64,000 bases of DNA from Streptosporangium nondiastaticum. Its GTDB lineage: Bacteria; Actinomycetota; Actinomycetes; Streptomycetales; Streptomycetaceae. How positions within the stretch are numbered: position 1 is the first letter of the stretch; the number at the start of each line of letters is the position of its first letter. The notes beneath the pieces are model-generated. The model searched no databases and was not told the DNA's origin. It worked only from the letters and a program-made list of their open reading frames with translations. The stretch covers positions 1 through 64,000 of the forward strand of contig NZ_PXWG01000028.1 of assembly GCF_003011965.1 (NCBI RefSeq). The letters run 5' to 3'. Shown piece after piece: positions 35,749 to 44,109 of this stretch. A program made the position numbers and the translations under genes.

Positions 35749-38700
35749 CTACCCTCGTACCGACCAGTCGGCAAACTGAGCCAGCCCCCGCGCCCCGGTA
35801 CCGTCGTTCCCCGCGGTCAGGAACAGGCCCACGTCCTGGGACGCGGCCGCCCCCGGCACCCTCGCCGTGGCGACCGGCAGCCACGTCGTGCCGTCCGTTG
35901 CGTACTCCGCGGTGAACACGTCGGGCCCCGTGCGCGTCAGCCGCAGGGAGACCGGGGCATGGACGCCGGCCACCTGCCGGTAGGCGTCGAACAGGCCGTC
36001 GCCGTTCGCGTCGTACGACAGGACGACGCCCTGCCCGGGCGTCAGCGCGAGGTTCACCGCCCCCGCCGACCCCCGCGTGCCGAGCGCGTTCCGCGCGATG
36101 ACGCCCGCGCGGGCCCAGCCATTGGTGTCGGTCTGGCTGAGGACCCGCACGACGGCGGCCGCGCCGGCGCCCAGCGCCCCCGCCCGGTACACCGCGCCGA
36201 ACTCCTCGGTCCGCTTCCACAGGTCGTCGCCGGAGCCGTCGATCGCGAAGCGGTCCTCACCCAACTGCCCGAAGACGGCGGCGTTGTTGGTGACCGTCCG
36301 CCAGCCGTCCGCCAGCGGCCCGGCCAGGAACAGCGTTCCCGCGCGCACGGCCCGCACCGGCTCCTCGCCCTGCGGCCCGTAGCGCGCGCTCACCTCGTAC
36401 GGCAGCGGCACCAGCGGCCGTTGCAGGGGCCCCGCGGGGGCGGTGACGCGCCAGCGGGCCGCCAGCGTGGCGCCGGGCTCCAGCCGCGGCACCGACAAGG
36501 GGCCCTCCGCTTCGGCGGGCAGGCCCGAGACGGCGAGGTCGGCGCGGCCCGTGGCGCGGAAGCCGTTGACGTTCGTGAGCGAGGCGGAGAGTGCCGCCGT
36601 GCCGCCGGGCGCGACGGCCACCGGGTCGAGCGCGGACGTGAGCGCCCCCTGGTAGGGCGCGGCGGCCAGCGTGTCCCGCACGCGCACCGCCGTGCGGTAC
36701 GGATCGCCCACCGGTCGCACGGGGTGCTCGGTGCGCTCGCGCGTCCAGAACTCCTCTATCGCGAACCAGTCCACGGACCGCGGCGCCCGCCCGGCCCGCA
36801 GCGCGTCCTCCAGCTCCTCCAGCCGGCGCCGCCAGCGCGGCAGGTAGAAGTCGCCGACGAGGCCGTGCCAGTCGCGGCTCCCGTAGTCGTGCAGCTTGCC
36901 GCCGTCGGACGTGCTCCGCCCGCCCCACACGGTGATGAGCACGCGCGCGGTGCGCTCCAGCTCGGCGGCCTCGTCGGCGTCGGAGCCCATCGCCCGGGCC
37001 GCCGCGGTCCAGGGGCCGAGCATGAAGGCCTTGTGCGTGCCCGCGACGTCGTCGGCGAGCCGCATCAGCTTCAGCCACAGCGCGGACAGCGCGCGGAAGG
37101 CGGCGCGGTCCTTGCGCGCGTACGCCTCCTTGAGCTGGGGGAGGAGCTGCCGGCTGCGGTGGGCGAGGGCCTGCCGGGCCACGTCGACCAGGTCGTAGCG
37201 GTACGTGTCCGCGCCGCGCAGGCCCGCCGCGACGCCGAGCAGCCCGCCGAGGGCGGCGTCGAAGCGCACGGGGTCGTAGGCGGGCGCGCTCGGCGCGTAC
37301 TCGGCGGCGCGGTCCGCCCCGAGGTCCGGGCGGGCGGCGAAGAGGCTGTCGTGCGGGTCGCTGCGCTCGGGGGCGTTCTGCCGGTACGCGGTGTCCCCCA
37401 GCACGGTCCACGCCTCCCGCGCCGCCCGGTCCGCACGGCCGTAGCGGAAGGCCGCGTAGGCGCCGAACCACTGCGCGCGGTCGGGCGCGCCCTCCAGCCA
37501 CGCGAGCTCGGAGAAGTACTCGAAGGCGGCGGGGTCGCGGTCGGCCCCCTCCGGCATGTACGCCGTGCCGGCCAGGGCGCTGCCCGGCTTGTCGCGCCAC
37601 GCGAAGAACCGCTCGTCCCACACGTGCGTCTTGGCGCCGAGCGTGGTGCGCCCGCCGTAGTTGGGGATGCTGCCGAACGCGTACGGGGTGCCGCCCCACT
37701 CCTTCTCGCGGTCGGGGACGCGCGAGAAGCGGTCGGAGACGCCGTCGACGATCAGCATCCGGCCGCGGTCGACGGCGCCGAGCAGCTCGGGCAGCGGATT
37801 GTCCTCCCAACCGAGGATCACCCACGTCGCGTCCGGATGCGCCGTGCGCAGGGCCTGCTCGACGGCCCGGGCGGCGGCCGCGACGGGCACGTCGCCCGCG
37901 GTGCCGCCCTCGTGCAGCAGGTCCATCTTGAAGTGCCGCGCGGTGCCGAGGAGGGCGGCCTGGTGCCCGTAGAAGGAGGCGGCGACGCGGGCGAACGCGC
38001 CGGAGCGCGGGTCCAGCCAGTCCGGGCGCCGGAAGCCGTGCCAGGTGCCCTGCGGGACGACGCGCGCGTCGGCGTTCCGCGCGGCGAAGCCCTCCGGCAC
38101 GGAGCCGTAGTAGCCGGGGAGCACGGGCGCCATGCCCAGCTCGCGCAGCCGCGCCGTGATCCGGGCGCCGAGGGCGGCGCGGGAGTCGATCAGCTTCTGA
38201 CCGGGCGGGCCGCCGTAGCCGCTGAGGTTCTGCAGGAGCCACCACGGCTGGTGGGAGGGGGCGGGCAGCCAGCCGCGGGCCTCGGCGTCGCCGTAGCCGA
38301 AGTCGCGGAGGACGCGCTGGTAGACCGCCTCGTGCCCGCTTATGACGAGGACCTCGTTGCAGCCGTGCAGGGCCAGGATGTCGATCATCCGCTCCCAGTA
38401 GGCCCAGTCGGCGTACGGGAAGGTGTAGCCGTCGTTGGTGTCGTTGAGGGCGAAGCGGTGCCGGAGCCTGGAGGATCGTTTCAGCGGGCGGGCCGGGGCG
38501 GGCAGACTGCGCGGCAGGTCCACGTGGCGCGCGCCCCAGGTGATGTGCGCCCCGCACGTGTACCTGAGGTACCAGTGCACCCCCGTCAGCAGCACCGCCG
38601 GGCTCGTGCCGGCGACCTCGATCCGCCCCGTGCGGCCGGTCACCTCGAACCGGTCCTCGCCCCCGGCGGCCGCGAGCGCGGTCAGCCGGAACTGCTCCGC

Positions 38701-38907
38701 GTGCCCCTTGCCCAGGAGCCGCACGAGGGCCGCTGCGGCGGGGGCGGTGTCGAAGGGCGGGCGGGCCGCGGCCCGGGCGGGCGGCGCGTGGGCGGCGAGG
38801 GCGGCTCCGGCTCCGAGCGCACCGGCGGTTCCCAGCAGCAGGCGTCTCGACGGCCTTGGCTGATCGGTCGGCTGAGCGGTCGGCTGACGGGTCGGCAGAT
38901 CGGTCAT
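35749..38907 (-). CDS. GH89 alpha-N-acetylglucosaminidase, Tat-exported
   Basis: A 1052-residue enzyme. A Tat-like signal (SRRLLLGTAGALGAGAALAA) is followed by the three-part NAGLU architecture: an N-terminal domain, a TIM-barrel-like catalytic core (RHRFALNDTNDGYTFPYADW, then ALHGCNEVLVISGHEAVYQR, ILGWEDNPLPELL, FGSIPNYGG) and a helical C-terminal domain (SRQLLPQLKEAY). Beyond this lie a beta-sandwich like NPCBM-associated domains (about 700-800) and a final concanavalin-like domain (from RWTVTN-like WRTVTNNAAVFG). It removes terminal alpha-N-acetylglucosamine from host or plant glycans. I chose ATG 38907, with GGAG eight bases upstream. Monocistronic. Confidence 0.92.
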   Translation of the reverse strand: MTDLPTRQPTAQPTDQPRPSRRLLLGTAGALGAGAALAAHAPPARAAARPPFDTAPAAAALVRLLGKGHAEQFRLTALAAAGGEDRFEVTGRTGRIEVAGTSPAVLLTGVHWYLRYTCGAHITWGARHVDLPRSLPAPARPLKRSSRLRHRFALNDTNDGYTFPYADWAYWERMIDILALHGCNEVLVISGHEAVYQRVLRDFGYGDAEARGWLPAPSHQPWWLLQNLSGYGGPPGQKLIDSRAALGARITARLRELGMAPVLPGYYGSVPEGFAARNADARVVPQGTWHGFRRPDWLDPRSGAFARVAASFYGHQAALLGTARHFKMDLLHEGGTAGDVPVAAAARAVEQALRTAHPDATWVILGWEDNPLPELLGAVDRGRMLIVDGVSDRFSRVPDREKEWGGTPYAFGSIPNYGGRTTLGAKTHVWDERFFAWRDKPGSALAGTAYMPEGADRDPAAFEYFSELAWLEGAPDRAQWFGAYAAFRYGRADRAAREAWTVLGDTAYRQNAPERSDPHDSLFAARPDLGADRAAEYAPSAPAYDPVRFDAALGGLLGVAAGLRGADTYRYDLVDVARQALAHRSRQLLPQLKEAYARKDRAAFRALSALWLKLMRLADDVAGTHKAFMLGPWTAAARAMGSDADEAAELERTARVLITVWGGRSTSDGGKLHDYGSRDWHGLVGDFYLPRWRRRLEELEDALRAGRAPRSVDWFAIEEFWTRERTEHPVRPVGDPYRTAVRVRDTLAAAPYQGALTSALDPVAVAPGGTAALSASLTNVNGFRATGRADLAVSGLPAEAEGPLSVPRLEPGATLAARWRVTAPAGPLQRPLVPLPYEVSARYGPQGEEPVRAVRAGTLFLAGPLADGWRTVTNNAAVFGQLGEDRFAIDGSGDDLWKRTEEFGAVYRAGALGAGAAAVVRVLSQTDTNGWARAGVIARNALGTRGSAGAVNLALTPGQGVVLSYDANGDGLFDAYRQVAGVHAPVSLRLTRTGPDVFTAEYATDGTTWLPVATARVPGAAASQDVGLFLTAGNDGTGARGLAQFADWSVRG

Positions 38908-39106
38908 GGCGCTCTCCACTGTGCTCAATGCGACAACGGACGCGTGCGCGGCGCACGTTAACCGGCGTCACCAGAGGGAGCAACGGGGCGCGCTCGGGGT
39001 TCAGCCGCGCTCGGCGGGCGGGACGGCCGGTCAGCCCTGGTGACGGTCGGCCGGTCGGCCCTGGCCGGCCCTGTTGGGGAGCGGGTCAGCCTCGGCCCGG
39101 AGCCGG

Positions 39107-39754
39107 TCAGCCCCGGTCGAGATACGCCAGCACCGCGAGGACACGGCGGTTGTCGTCGTCGGACGGCGGCAGCCCGAGCTTCCCGAAGATGTTCGACGTG
39201 TGCTTCGCCACCGCCCGCTCGGTCACGTGCAGCTGCGCGGCGATCGCCGCGTTCGACCGGCCCTGCGCCATCAGCTCGATCACCTCGCGCTCGCGCGGCG
39301 TCAGCCTGCCCATCGGCCGGTCCTGCGACCGGCGCGACAGCAGCTGCGAGATGACCTGCGGATCCATCGCCGTGCCGCCCGCCGCGACCCTGCGGACCGC
39401 GTCCACGAACTGGTCGGCGTCGAAGACCCGGTCCTTCAGCAGATAGCCGACGCCACCGCTGCCGTCCGCGAGCAGCTCCCGCGCGTACAGCTGCTCCACG
39501 TGCTGGGACAGCACCAGCACCGGCAGGCCCGGCGTCTCCCGCCGCGCGGCGAGCGCGCACTGCAGGCCCTCGTCGGTGAACGACGGCGGCAGCCGTACGT
39601 CCACCACCGCCACGTCCGGCCGCAGCTCGGCGAGGGCCCGGGACAGCTCGGGGCCGCTCTCCACCGCCGCCGCGATCTCGAAGTCGTACGCCTCCAGCAG
39701 CCGGACCAGGCCGTCCCTCAGCAGGAACAGGTCTTCGGCGAGCACAACGCGCAA
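39107..39754 (-). CDS. NarL/LuxR-type response regulator
   Basis: A 215-residue regulator: an N-terminal receiver with acidic pair (VVLAEDLFLLRDG) and phospho-acceptor Asp in VAVVDVRLPP, the Lys in YLLKDRV, and a C-terminal LuxR HTH (LTPREREVIELMAQGRSN through VTERAVAKHTSNIFGKLGL). The start is a TTG at 39754 with GGAG six bases before it. Partner of the histidine kinase that ends 80 bases upstream. Its stop region is surrounded by repeated GTCAGCC motifs. Confidence 0.93.
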   Translation of the reverse strand: MRVVLAEDLFLLRDGLVRLLEAYDFEIAAAVESGPELSRALAELRPDVAVVDVRLPPSFTDEGLQCALAARRETPGLPVLVLSQHVEQLYARELLADGSGGVGYLLKDRVFDADQFVDAVRRVAAGGTAMDPQVISQLLSRRSQDRPMGRLTPREREVIELMAQGRSNAAIAAQLHVTERAVAKHTSNIFGKLGLPPSDDDNRRVLAVLAYLDRG

Positions 39755-39834
39755 CGGGCACTCCAGCGTCTGCGGTTCAGGTGGGGACAGCCCTCATCGT
39801 CCCCCATCGCCCCTCATCGTCGCCGACGCGAACG

Positions 39835-41136
39835 TCAGCGCACAGTGCAGGGGATCTCCATCGTGATCATGGTGGGACCGCCCACGGGGCTGCTCACGGC
39901 CAGGACGCCGTCCAGCGTGCCGATGCGCCGCTCGATGCCCGCGAGCCCGGAGCCCGCCGGCCGCCCCGCCCCGCCGCGGCCGTCCGCCGTCGCGGCCGCC
40001 CCGCCGCGGCCGTCGTCCGTCACGGCGATCCGCAGCATGCCGTCCGCGTGGTGCACGTCGAGCCACACCTGCCGGGCCCCCGAGTGCTTGGCGGCATTGG
40101 TGAGCACCTCGCTCACCGCGAAGTACGCCGCCGTCTCGACCGGCTCCTCCGCCCGGCCCGCCAGCTCGACGTCCACCTCGACGGGCAGCGGCATCCGCAG
40201 CGCCAGGGCCCGCAGGGCGTCGCCCAGGCCGCGCTCGGCGAGCACCGGCGGATGGATGCCCCGTACCAGGTCGCGCAGCTCGGTCAGGGCCTCGGCGGAG
40301 TCGGCGCGGGCCGCGGCGACGAGCTTCTTGGCCCGGGCCGGATCCTTCTCGATCAACGCCTCGATCGTGCCCAGGCTCATGCCCATGGCGACCAGGCGGG
40401 CCTGCGCCCCGTCGTGCAGGTCGCGCTCGATGCGGCGCAGCTCGGCCGCGGAGCCGTCCACCGCGTCGTGCCGGGACTCGGTCAGCCGGTCCACGCGCCG
40501 GGCCAGCTCCAGCTCCCGGGCCGTGGCCGGGCCCGGCGCGAGCAGCTGCTTCGCCAGCAGGAAGTCCGTGCGCAGCAGCGGCCGGGCCACGAAGGCGCCC
40601 ACGACGCCCCAGACCACGCCGAGCGCGGCCGCCAGGTTCGCGGTGGACTGGTCGGTGATGTGGACGAAGGTGAACCACAGGCCTCCGCCCGCCCGGTCGA
40701 TCGGCTCCCAGACGCCGAGGGCCAGCACGATCCCCCACGGAAGGTAGAGCACGAGGGCCGGTGCGAGCAGCGCCAGCACCGTGCCGGCCGTCGCGTCCAC
40801 CAGCAGCCACAGCAGGTCGCGCCAGGTGGCGGGGTCCTTGAGCAGGGCCGCGCACTGCTCCACCTGGCCCGCGAGGCCGGGGCGCCGGGCGGGCAGCGGA
40901 CGGTACGGCTCGGGGATCTCCACGCCCGTCCACGCCTTCGCCTGGCGGCGGCGCAGCGAGGCGTGGGCCCGGAGGGCCCCCACGGCCACGGGGGTGGTGA
41001 ACAGGCCGATCCCCAGCAGCGTGAACGCGACCGAGAGCACGGTCAGCACGAACAGCAGGATCGACGTCGCCATGCCGAAGATCGCCAGCCATAGGCCGCG
41101 CGCTGCCGTCAGCAGTGCGTTGCTGATCTTCTTCAT
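39835..41136 (-). CDS. Two-component sensor histidine kinase (HisKA_3)
   Basis: A 433-residue membrane kinase. The N-terminal part has four membrane segments with the putative-sensor arrangement of actinobacterial kinases (LFVLTVLSVAFTLLGIGLFTTP, shortened here to LSVAFTLLGIGLF; LAALGVVWGVVGAFV). Dimerisation/phosphoacceptor motif ERDLHDGAQARLVAMG carries the His. The C-terminal ATPase domain shows EVLTNAAKHS, VTDDGRGG and GSGLAGIERR. Pairs with the response regulator downstream. Signal unknown. Start ATG 41136 follows CAGGGGGAACACCGG. Confidence 0.93.
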   Translation of the reverse strand: MKKISNALLTAARGLWLAIFGMATSILLFVLTVLSVAFTLLGIGLFTTPVAVGALRAHASLRRRQAKAWTGVEIPEPYRPLPARRPGLAGQVEQCAALLKDPATWRDLLWLLVDATAGTVLALLAPALVLYLPWGIVLALGVWEPIDRAGGGLWFTFVHITDQSTANLAAALGVVWGVVGAFVARPLLRTDFLLAKQLLAPGPATARELELARRVDRLTESRHDAVDGSAAELRRIERDLHDGAQARLVAMGMSLGTIEALIEKDPARAKKLVAAARADSAEALTELRDLVRGIHPPVLAERGLGDALRALALRMPLPVEVDVELAGRAEEPVETAAYFAVSEVLTNAAKHSGARQVWLDVHHADGMLRIAVTDDGRGGAAATADGRGGAGRPAGSGLAGIERRIGTLDGVLAVSSPVGGPTMITMEIPCTVR

Positions 41137-41160
41137 CCGGTGTTCCCCCTGGTGCTGTGC

Positions 41161-41187
41161 TCCCGGGCCCGCCTCTCGGGCCCGGGA
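41161..41187. terminator. Strong hairpin between winged-helix gene and kinase gene
   Basis: TCCCGGGCCCG, loop CCTCT, CGGGCCCGGGA: a perfect 11-bp stem, 124 bases after the stop of the upstream winged-helix gene and 25 bases before the kinase start. Probably the terminator of the upstream gene. Confidence 0.55.
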
Positions 41188-41310
41188 ACCAGTGTGGACG
41201 ACCTCGGCATGATCGTCACGGGGGGTGCCGCCCCGGCCATGGTGTACCTAGCCCCACCCTCTGACCTCGGCGTTTGCTCTCGCCGCAGGGATTCGGCGGC
41301 GGCGAACAGA

Positions 41311-41934
41311 TCAGTAGCCGGCCGGCGGCGCGTACTTGTAGCCGACCCGGCGGACGGTCACGATCGACGCGCGGTGCTCGGCGCCCATCTTGCGGCGCAG
41401 CCGGGCCACGTGGACGTCCACGGTCCGGCCGTCGCCCACGTGACCGTAGCCCCACACGGTCGTCACCAACTGGTCGCGCGTGTGCACCCGGTGGGGGTGC
41501 GCGACCAGGTGGGCCAGCAGCTCGAACTCCAGGTACGTGAGGTCGAGCGGGCGCCCGGCCACGCTGGCCGTGCGCTGCTCCGGGTCGATGCTCACCAGCG
41601 CGTCCCCGTGGGTGGCGGCGGGCGCGGACTCGGGGGCCTGCTGCTCCGCCGGGACGAGCACCAGATAGCCGATCATCGGCGGCTGGCCGGGCAGCGACGG
41701 CACGGTGTGCTGGGGCGCCGGCATCCAGGTGGCCGCGCCGGAGTGCAGCAGCTCGGCGACCGGCGGCACCTCGTCCGGCGAGACGGCCCGGAGGCGGTGG
41801 CGGTGCACGGTATGCGAGGGGTGGGCGGCGTGCGGGGGATGCGCCGTGGCGTGCGGGGCGGGGGAGGCGGCCGTGGCGGTGGCGGTGGCCGCGGCGGACG
41901 GGGCGGGCACGGTGAGGGTACGGAGGTTCGTCAT
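41311..41934 (-). CDS. OmpR-type winged-helix regulator without receiver domain
   Basis: A 207-residue protein. Residues about 1-100 are low complexity with an Ala/Thr/His-rich start and a short region GYLVLVPAEQQ. The C-terminal 95 residues are an OmpR/PhoB winged helix: LDLTYLEFELLAHLVAHP, TRDQLVTTVWGYGHVGDGRTVDVHVARLRRKM and the terminal hairpin TVRRVGYKYAPP. No phosphorylatable receiver is present, so it is probably controlled another way, for instance by its level. A 42-codon reading frame with tandem Cys codons precedes it and may be a leader peptide. Confidence 0.85.
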   Translation of the reverse strand: MTNLRTLTVPAPSAAATATATAASPAPHATAHPPHAAHPSHTVHRHRLRAVSPDEVPPVAELLHSGAATWMPAPQHTVPSLPGQPPMIGYLVLVPAEQQAPESAPAATHGDALVSIDPEQRTASVAGRPLDLTYLEFELLAHLVAHPHRVHTRDQLVTTVWGYGHVGDGRTVDVHVARLRRKMGAEHRASIVTVRRVGYKYAPPAGY

Positions 41935-42036
41935 GGAGAGCTCAGCTCTTTCGCGCGAGAGACCGTCGAGGGGACGTGCGTGTGCGCGGGGCCGTTGGCC
42001 GGGACCGGGGACCGGCGGCTGACTTCGACGTGGGGG

Positions 42037-42165
42037 TCAGCGGGAGGAGAGGGCCTGCGCGGAAGTCGCGCGGCAACACACTCGGTCGAAGTCGTCGTGC
42101 TGACGGGAAGGCCAGAAGGGCTCGAGGTCGAAGCGACCCGTCGCGGTGTTCTGGAAGCTGGCCAT
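42037..42165 (-). CDS. Small frame, possible leader peptide with Cys-Cys codons
   Basis: A 42-residue frame beginning MASFQNTATGRFDLEPFW and containing SRQHDDFDRVCCRATSA. Its second half resembles the pattern of actinobacterial attenuator peptides (basic, then H-D-x-x-R-V and cysteines), in which stalling at Cys codons controls the next gene. It ends 102 bases before the winged-helix regulator on the same strand. A weak AGGGG lies too close to the ATG for a normal ribosome site. It could instead be a small independent protein. The rest of 41935-42435 holds an AT-rich palindrome (42269-42285, CGGAGT-aatta-ACTCCG) and a 13-bp repeat array. Confidence 0.45.
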   Translation of the reverse strand: MASFQNTATGRFDLEPFWPSRQHDDFDRVCCRATSAQALSSR

Positions 42166-42376
42166 GCCCCTATTGAAGCATGACCTGCGACGGGACAGCA
42201 GACTGCGGGTGCGGGCGGATACGGAACCTTGGCGTGACGCCCGCCACCCGTGCGGGGCCCGGAAAATGCGGAGTAATTAACTCCGGAAATCGGAGGCGGG
42301 CGGGCGGCCCGGCCCGGCCCCCGGTGGCCTCCCCGGCCGCGCCGGGCCCGCACGCGATCATCCGGCGCGATCAGGT

Positions 42377-42454
42377 CTACGCCTCAGACCTACGCCTCAG
42401 ACCTACGCCTCACGCCTACGCCTCACGCCTGCCCCTCATGACTGCCCCTGCGCC
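42377..42454. repeat. 13-bp tandem repeats across a stop codon
   Basis: CTACGCCTCAGAC occurs twice (42377, 42390), CTACGCCTCACGC twice (42403, 42416), then a more divergent CTGCCCCTCATGA (42429) and a partial unit. The unit at 42429 contains the stop codon (TCA at 42436) of the minus-strand gene, so the array copies its 3' end. Confidence 0.7.
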
Positions 42455-42870
42455 CCGGCCTCCGCCGCCGGCTCAGGAGCAGAGCCGGAGCCGGGCTCCT
42501 CCTCCGCCGGAAACCGGACCCGCTCCCACGCGTACCCGTCCGCCCAGCCCTCCTCGCCCCGCGCCCACGCCGCGAACACGGCCGTCACCTCGGCGGCGCT
42601 CTCCATCCGCACCCCGAAGTGCCGCTCGGCCGTGCCCTCGCGGTACTCCACCTCGTACGGCCCGTCGGCCTCGTGCCAGGTCTGTATGTAGTGGTCGCCC
42701 TCGCCCTCGTCCCCGGCGTCCTCCGGCCGCTCCGCGCGCTCGGCGATCGCGAACCGGTCGCCCTCCCCGCCCAGCCGGGCGATGATCTCCGCCAGCTCCC
42801 CGGCGCTGACGGGCGAACGGACCTCGCCGGACTCGGTGTTGACGGTGATGGGCAGCGTCGATGACACCAT
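42436..42870 (-). CDS. Conserved hypothetical protein
   Basis: A 144-residue soluble acidic protein beginning MVSSTLPITVNTESGEVRSP. It contains SAGELAEIIARLGGEGDRFA, HYIQTWHEADGPYEVEYREG and FAAWARGEEGWADGYAWERV. The pattern 'nucleotide-independent alpha/beta protein with a W-H-E-x-x-G-x-Y-x-x-E-Y-R' recurs in Streptomyces hypotheticals, sometimes grouped with Imm1-like immunity proteins, but no partner toxin is here. ATG 42870 has GAGGGGG upstream. The tail (EPGSGSAPEPAAEAGAQGQS) is low complexity and ends in a tandem repeat. Confidence 0.75.
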   Translation of the reverse strand: MVSSTLPITVNTESGEVRSPVSAGELAEIIARLGGEGDRFAIAERAERPEDAGDEGEGDHYIQTWHEADGPYEVEYREGTAERHFGVRMESAAEVTAVFAAWARGEEGWADGYAWERVRFPAEEEPGSGSAPEPAAEAGAQGQS

Positions 42871-42970
42871 GGATCCCCCTCGCTGGTGGGCCGTCCCCCG
42901 GTCGGCGACCCGCGTAGGAAGAATCCTGGCACCCCCCACTGACAACCGCTCGCCCGGGCCCGTACGCGAC

Positions 42971-43019
42971 GGTCAGGACGTGGCGGTCAGGACGTGGCGG
43001 TGAACGGTCAGTACGTGAC
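42971..43019. repeat. 14-bp tandem repeats across a stop codon
   Basis: GGTCAGGACGTGGC at 42971-42984 and 42985-42998, and GGTCAGTACGTGAC at 43006-43019, which contains the stop codon of the S66 peptidase gene (TCA at 43008). Confidence 0.75.
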
Positions 43020-44075
43020 GGTGATCCGCCGCGCCGGACCGTCCACCCGCACCACACCCCCGTACGGGATCACCAGCTGCGGATCCGTGTGCCCGAGATC
43101 CACGTCGAACACCGCGGGCATCTCCGGCGCGTACGCGTCCAGCGCGCGCTCCACCGCCTCCCGCTGCGCCCGCCGGTACGCCACCGCGTCCTCCCGGCCC
43201 AGCGGCCGCTGGAAGGACCACGACTTCGCCCGCCCCATCAGCAGCGCGGAGAACTGCCGCAACAGCCCCCGCTCGCCCATGCAGCGCAGGACGCGGAAGA
43301 CCTCCTCGGCCGGCGGCAGCTCCTCCGAGGTCTCCAGGAACAGCACGCAGCCCGCGTACGCCTCCGGCGGCCCGATCTCCCGGTCGGCCATCAGCAGCCA
43401 CGACAGCACTTCGAGGTTGCCGCCCCACGCGGCGCCCTCCACCGCGGCGCGGCCGGGACGGCGCCACGACCAGTCGTCGCAGGGCGCGAGCACGGGCTCG
43501 CTCGCGAAGGTCGCCGGGTCGTCCCAGGGCCGGTCGACGTCGTTGGAGGCGCCCGGCGCGGTCAGTTCGTACGGACCGGAGGAGAACAGCGCGGCCCGCA
43601 GCGACTCCGCCGTCCGCGGGTGCAGCGCACCGGGCCGGCCCAGCTCCACCATCACGCTCGCGCCGTGGAATCCGGTGATTCCCGCGTTCCACAGCCAGGC
43701 CAGCAGGGCGGTGTTGTCGCTGTAGCCGAAGAACGGCTTGGGATGCGCCCGGACCAGTTCCCGGTCGAGGTGCGGCAGCACCGTGATCTGGTCGTCGCCG
43801 CCGATGCTGGCGAACACCGCCTTGATGTCCGGATCGGCGAATGCCGCGTGCAGATCGGCGGCCCGCTCGGCGGGGCTCGCCCCCATTTTCCGCGTCGCCG
43901 GGTATTCCACCGGAACCAGCCCGAATTCCGACTCCAGCCGCCGCAGCCCGAGTTCGTACGGACGGGGGAAGAGGCCCGGCAGCCCCGACGACGGCGAGAT
44001 GACCGCTACGCGGTCGCCGGGCCGGGGCTTGGGCGGATACCGGCGGGGCGCGGGCGGCGGTTCGGGTGCGTCCAT
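43008..44075 (-). CDS. S66-family peptidase (LD-carboxypeptidase-like)
   Basis: A 355-residue protein of the MccF/LD-carboxypeptidase clan. N-terminal KPRPGDRVAVISPSSGLPG, VFASIGGDDQITVLPHLD, the nucleophile loop FFGYSDNTALLAWLW (Ser), GNLEVLSWLLMADREIG with a Glu, and the late FDVDLGHTDPQLVIPYGG with the catalytic His are all seen. No signal peptide, so it acts in the cytoplasm on murein peptides or, like MccF, on acylated aminoacyl inhibitors. Start ATG 44075. It is followed on the same strand by nothing in close operon range. Confidence 0.9.
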   Translation of the reverse strand: MDAPEPPPAPRRYPPKPRPGDRVAVISPSSGLPGLFPRPYELGLRRLESEFGLVPVEYPATRKMGASPAERAADLHAAFADPDIKAVFASIGGDDQITVLPHLDRELVRAHPKPFFGYSDNTALLAWLWNAGITGFHGASVMVELGRPGALHPRTAESLRAALFSSGPYELTAPGASNDVDRPWDDPATFASEPVLAPCDDWSWRRPGRAAVEGAAWGGNLEVLSWLLMADREIGPPEAYAGCVLFLETSEELPPAEEVFRVLRCMGERGLLRQFSALLMGRAKSWSFQRPLGREDAVAYRRAQREAVERALDAYAPEMPAVFDVDLGHTDPQLVIPYGGVVRVDGPARRITVTY

Positions 44076-44109
44076 GCGCCACACCCTAGGCCGGTCCGCG
44101 CCGGCCGGC

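Noticed and set aside
42037..42165. Lanthipeptide precursor of the FxLD type, from the RFDLEPFW string
   Set aside because: No lanthionine synthetase or transporter nearby and no Ser/Thr/Cys-rich core typical of that class.
41931..42353. A 140-codon minus-strand frame upstream of the winged-helix gene
   Set aside because: No ribosome site, low-complexity content and no similarity; the shorter frame 42037-42165 in another phase looks more natural.
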